Source of the DNA: an uncultured beta proteobacterium | GTDB taxonomy: Bacteria; Pseudomonadota; Gammaproteobacteria; Burkholderiales; Burkholderiaceae_C | Assembly: GCA_903905735.1 (NCBI GenBank) | Contig: CAIVHU010000238.1 | Location: 1 to 34,868 of the forward strand | Direction: 5' to 3' | DNA: 34,868 nt | Part shown: piece by piece, positions 33,635 to 34,868 of the stretch | Layout of the letters: every line of letters begins with the position of its first letter | Numbering within the stretch: position 1 is the first letter of the stretch | Position numbers and translations under genes: made by a program | The notes under the pieces: model-generated | The model's database searches: none | Told to the model about the DNA's origin: nothing | Seen by the model: the letters and a program-made list of their open reading frames with translations, nothing else

Positions 33635-33668
33635 TCTCCCTGTGGGGAGTCTTTAGGTCAGGTCACCC

Positions 33669-34796
33669 ATGTCTGATTTAAGTCTTCAACTGCAGCAGGC
33701 CACCGGCCAACTACCAGTTTCAGCTTATTTTGATGACGCGCTGTACCAGCGCGAACTGCAAACCCTTTTCCAGCGGGGACCACGTTACGTGGGTCACGCC
33801 TCAAGTGTGCCCAACGTGGGCGACTACTACACCCTGCCGCAAGAGAAAGCCGGCCGCGCGCTGGTGCGCACCGACAAAGGTGTCGAGCTGGTCTCCAACG
33901 TCTGCCGCCATCGCCAGGCGATCATGCTGATGGGGCGCGGCTCGCTGGGGGCTACCGGCGCGGGGGGCAATATCGTCTGCCCAATCCACCGCTGGACCTA
34001 CAGCGGCAGTGGCCAGGAACCTGCGGGCACGCTGATTGGCGCACCGCATTTTGCACAAGACCCCTGCCTGTGCCTGAACAACTACCCGCTGCAGGAGTGG
34101 AACGGCCTGCTGTTCGAAGGCAGCCACCGCGACATTGCAAAGGATCTGGCGGGCATGGACACCCGCGCCCAGCTCGATTTCTTCGGCTTTGTGCTCGACA
34201 AGGTGGAACTGCACGAGTGCAACTACAACTGGAAGACCTTCATTGAGGTCTATCTGGAGGACTACCACGTGGGCCCGTTTCATCCCGGACTGGGCAGTTT
34301 TGTCACTTGCGATGATCTGAAGTGGGAATTCAAGGAACATTACTCGGTGCAAACCGTCGGTGTCTCCAGCGCCTTTGGTCGCCCTGGCTCCAAGGTGTAT
34401 CAGCGTTGGCATGATGCCTTGCTGGCCTACCGAGCTGGCACGCCGCCCGAACGCGGTGCCATCTGGCTCACCTACTACCCGCACATCATGGTCGAGTGGT
34501 ATCCGCATGTGCTGACGGTATCGACGCTGCACCCGATGGGCCCGGACAAGACGCTCAACATGGTGGAGTTTTACTACCCGGAAGACATCGTCGCGTTTGA
34601 GCGCGAGTTCGTCGAAGCCCAGCAGGCGGCCTACATGGAAACCTGCATCGAAGACGACGAGATTGGCGAGCGCATGGATGCCGGCCGCAAGGCGCTGCTG
34701 GCACGAGGCGACAACGAAGTCGGCCCTTACCAGAGCCCGATGGAAGACGGCATGCAGCATTTTCACGAGTGGTACCGCCGCCAGATGGCCACCTGA
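33669..34796 (+). CDS. Rieske non-heme iron oxygenase, alpha subunit type
   Basis: This 375-residue protein belongs to the aromatic-ring-hydroxylating/choline-monooxygenase superfamily. The N-terminal Rieske domain has Cys79-x-His81 and Cys104-x2-His107 for the [2Fe-2S] centre; the segment between is long, containing a Gly-rich stretch (GRGSLGATGAGGN). The catalytic mononuclear iron site is in FIEVYLEDYHVGPFHPG with His200 and His205; the third, acidic ligand would be in the C-terminal part, perhaps in IEDDEIGERMDAGRKAL (327-343). No reductase or ferredoxin partner is in the window. The substrate cannot be named: relatives act on choline, carnitine, stachydrine or aromatic acids. The gene has its own upstream palindrome and ends just before repeat copy F. 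A weak AGGT stands in for a Shine-Dalgarno. Confidence 0.85.
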   Translation: MSDLSLQLQQATGQLPVSAYFDDALYQRELQTLFQRGPRYVGHASSVPNVGDYYTLPQEKAGRALVRTDKGVELVSNVCRHRQAIMLMGRGSLGATGAGGNIVCPIHRWTYSGSGQEPAGTLIGAPHFAQDPCLCLNNYPLQEWNGLLFEGSHRDIAKDLAGMDTRAQLDFFGFVLDKVELHECNYNWKTFIEVYLEDYHVGPFHPGLGSFVTCDDLKWEFKEHYSVQTVGVSSAFGRPGSKVYQRWHDALLAYRAGTPPERGAIWLTYYPHIMVEWYPHVLTVSTLHPMGPDKTLNMVEFYYPEDIVAFEREFVEAQQAAYMETCIEDDEIGERMDAGRKALLARGDNEVGPYQSPMEDGMQHFHEWYRRQMAT

Positions 34797-34802
34797 ATGC
34801 CA

Positions 34803-34868
34803 TGGTTTTCATAGCTGCTTGCGCTTTATCCATAAGGGCTAGAGCCTTATTTCTTATATAAAGCATGC
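34803..34868 (+). repeat. Intergenic repeat, copy F (runs to window edge)
   Basis: Contains ATAGCTGCTTGCGCTTTAT, then CCATAAGGGCTAGAGCC and a TTATATAAA end. The best-preserved copy in the window, starting 7 bases after the Rieske gene stop. Confidence 0.75.

Overview
The window looks like chromosome of a betaproteobacterium of the Comamonadaceae (Rhodoferax/Polaromonas type). This rests on gene content (xseB-ispA-dxs, tup tungstate transport with a divergent ModE-like regulator, mannitol/chloroaromatic-type TRAP genes) and on six same-oriented copies of a short intergenic repeat (core ATAGCTGCTTGCGCTTTAT) of a kind I associate with this family. Species assignment is inference. I saw no rRNA, tRNA, CRISPR array, transposase or prophage gene.

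Layout. 1-185: palindromic, MITE-like element. 217-4110 (minus): aorA-aorB-aorC, a tungsten aldehyde oxidoreductase of the AorABC type (polyferredoxin, tungstopterin subunit, FAD subunit), with GGGGTCAGA hairpins on both sides of aorB. 4378-4797 (plus): secreted DsrE-like protein. 4787-6790 (minus): AcoR-type sigma-54 activator, divergent from 7104-9175, an AcoD/ExaC-type NAD aldehyde dehydrogenase plus a DUF779 protein. The divergent region has a well-ordered set of sites: candidate activator sites, a consensus IHF site and a -24/-12 promoter. 9322-15604: membrane diguanylate cyclase, patatin-like lipoprotein and hybrid histidine kinase. 15699-16231: MazE/MazF pair. 16257-17290: azlCD exporter. 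17392-20561 (minus): tupB-tupC-tupA and a second, ModA-like binding lipoprotein, all tightly coupled, divergent from a ModE-HTH/binding-domain regulator (20629-21777). 21924-27240: dctQ-dctM TRAP permease, convergent with oadB-oadG (sodium-pumping decarboxylase beta/gamma subunits) and a TRAP binding protein. 27355-30614 (minus): xseB-ispA-dxs. 30750-33523: PotD-like periplasmic binding protein translationally coupled to a membrane diguanylate cyclase. 33669-34796: Rieske oxygenase alpha subunit.

How parts may work together. The tup operon would supply tungstate to AorB, and its neighbour regulator probably senses the oxyanion. AorABC and the NAD aldehyde dehydrogenase give two adjacent routes for aldehyde oxidation. 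AorABC enzymes can also run toward acid reduction. The oad genes and TRAP genes share a sodium economy. A near-identical 14-bp palindrome (TAGGGRAAACCCTG) occurs upstream of both aorA and oadB and may tie the two blocks to one regulator. The PotD-like protein plus cyclase pair resembles in principle the Vibrio NspS/MbaA polyamine-signalling pair and is the best candidate here for a little-described signalling system.
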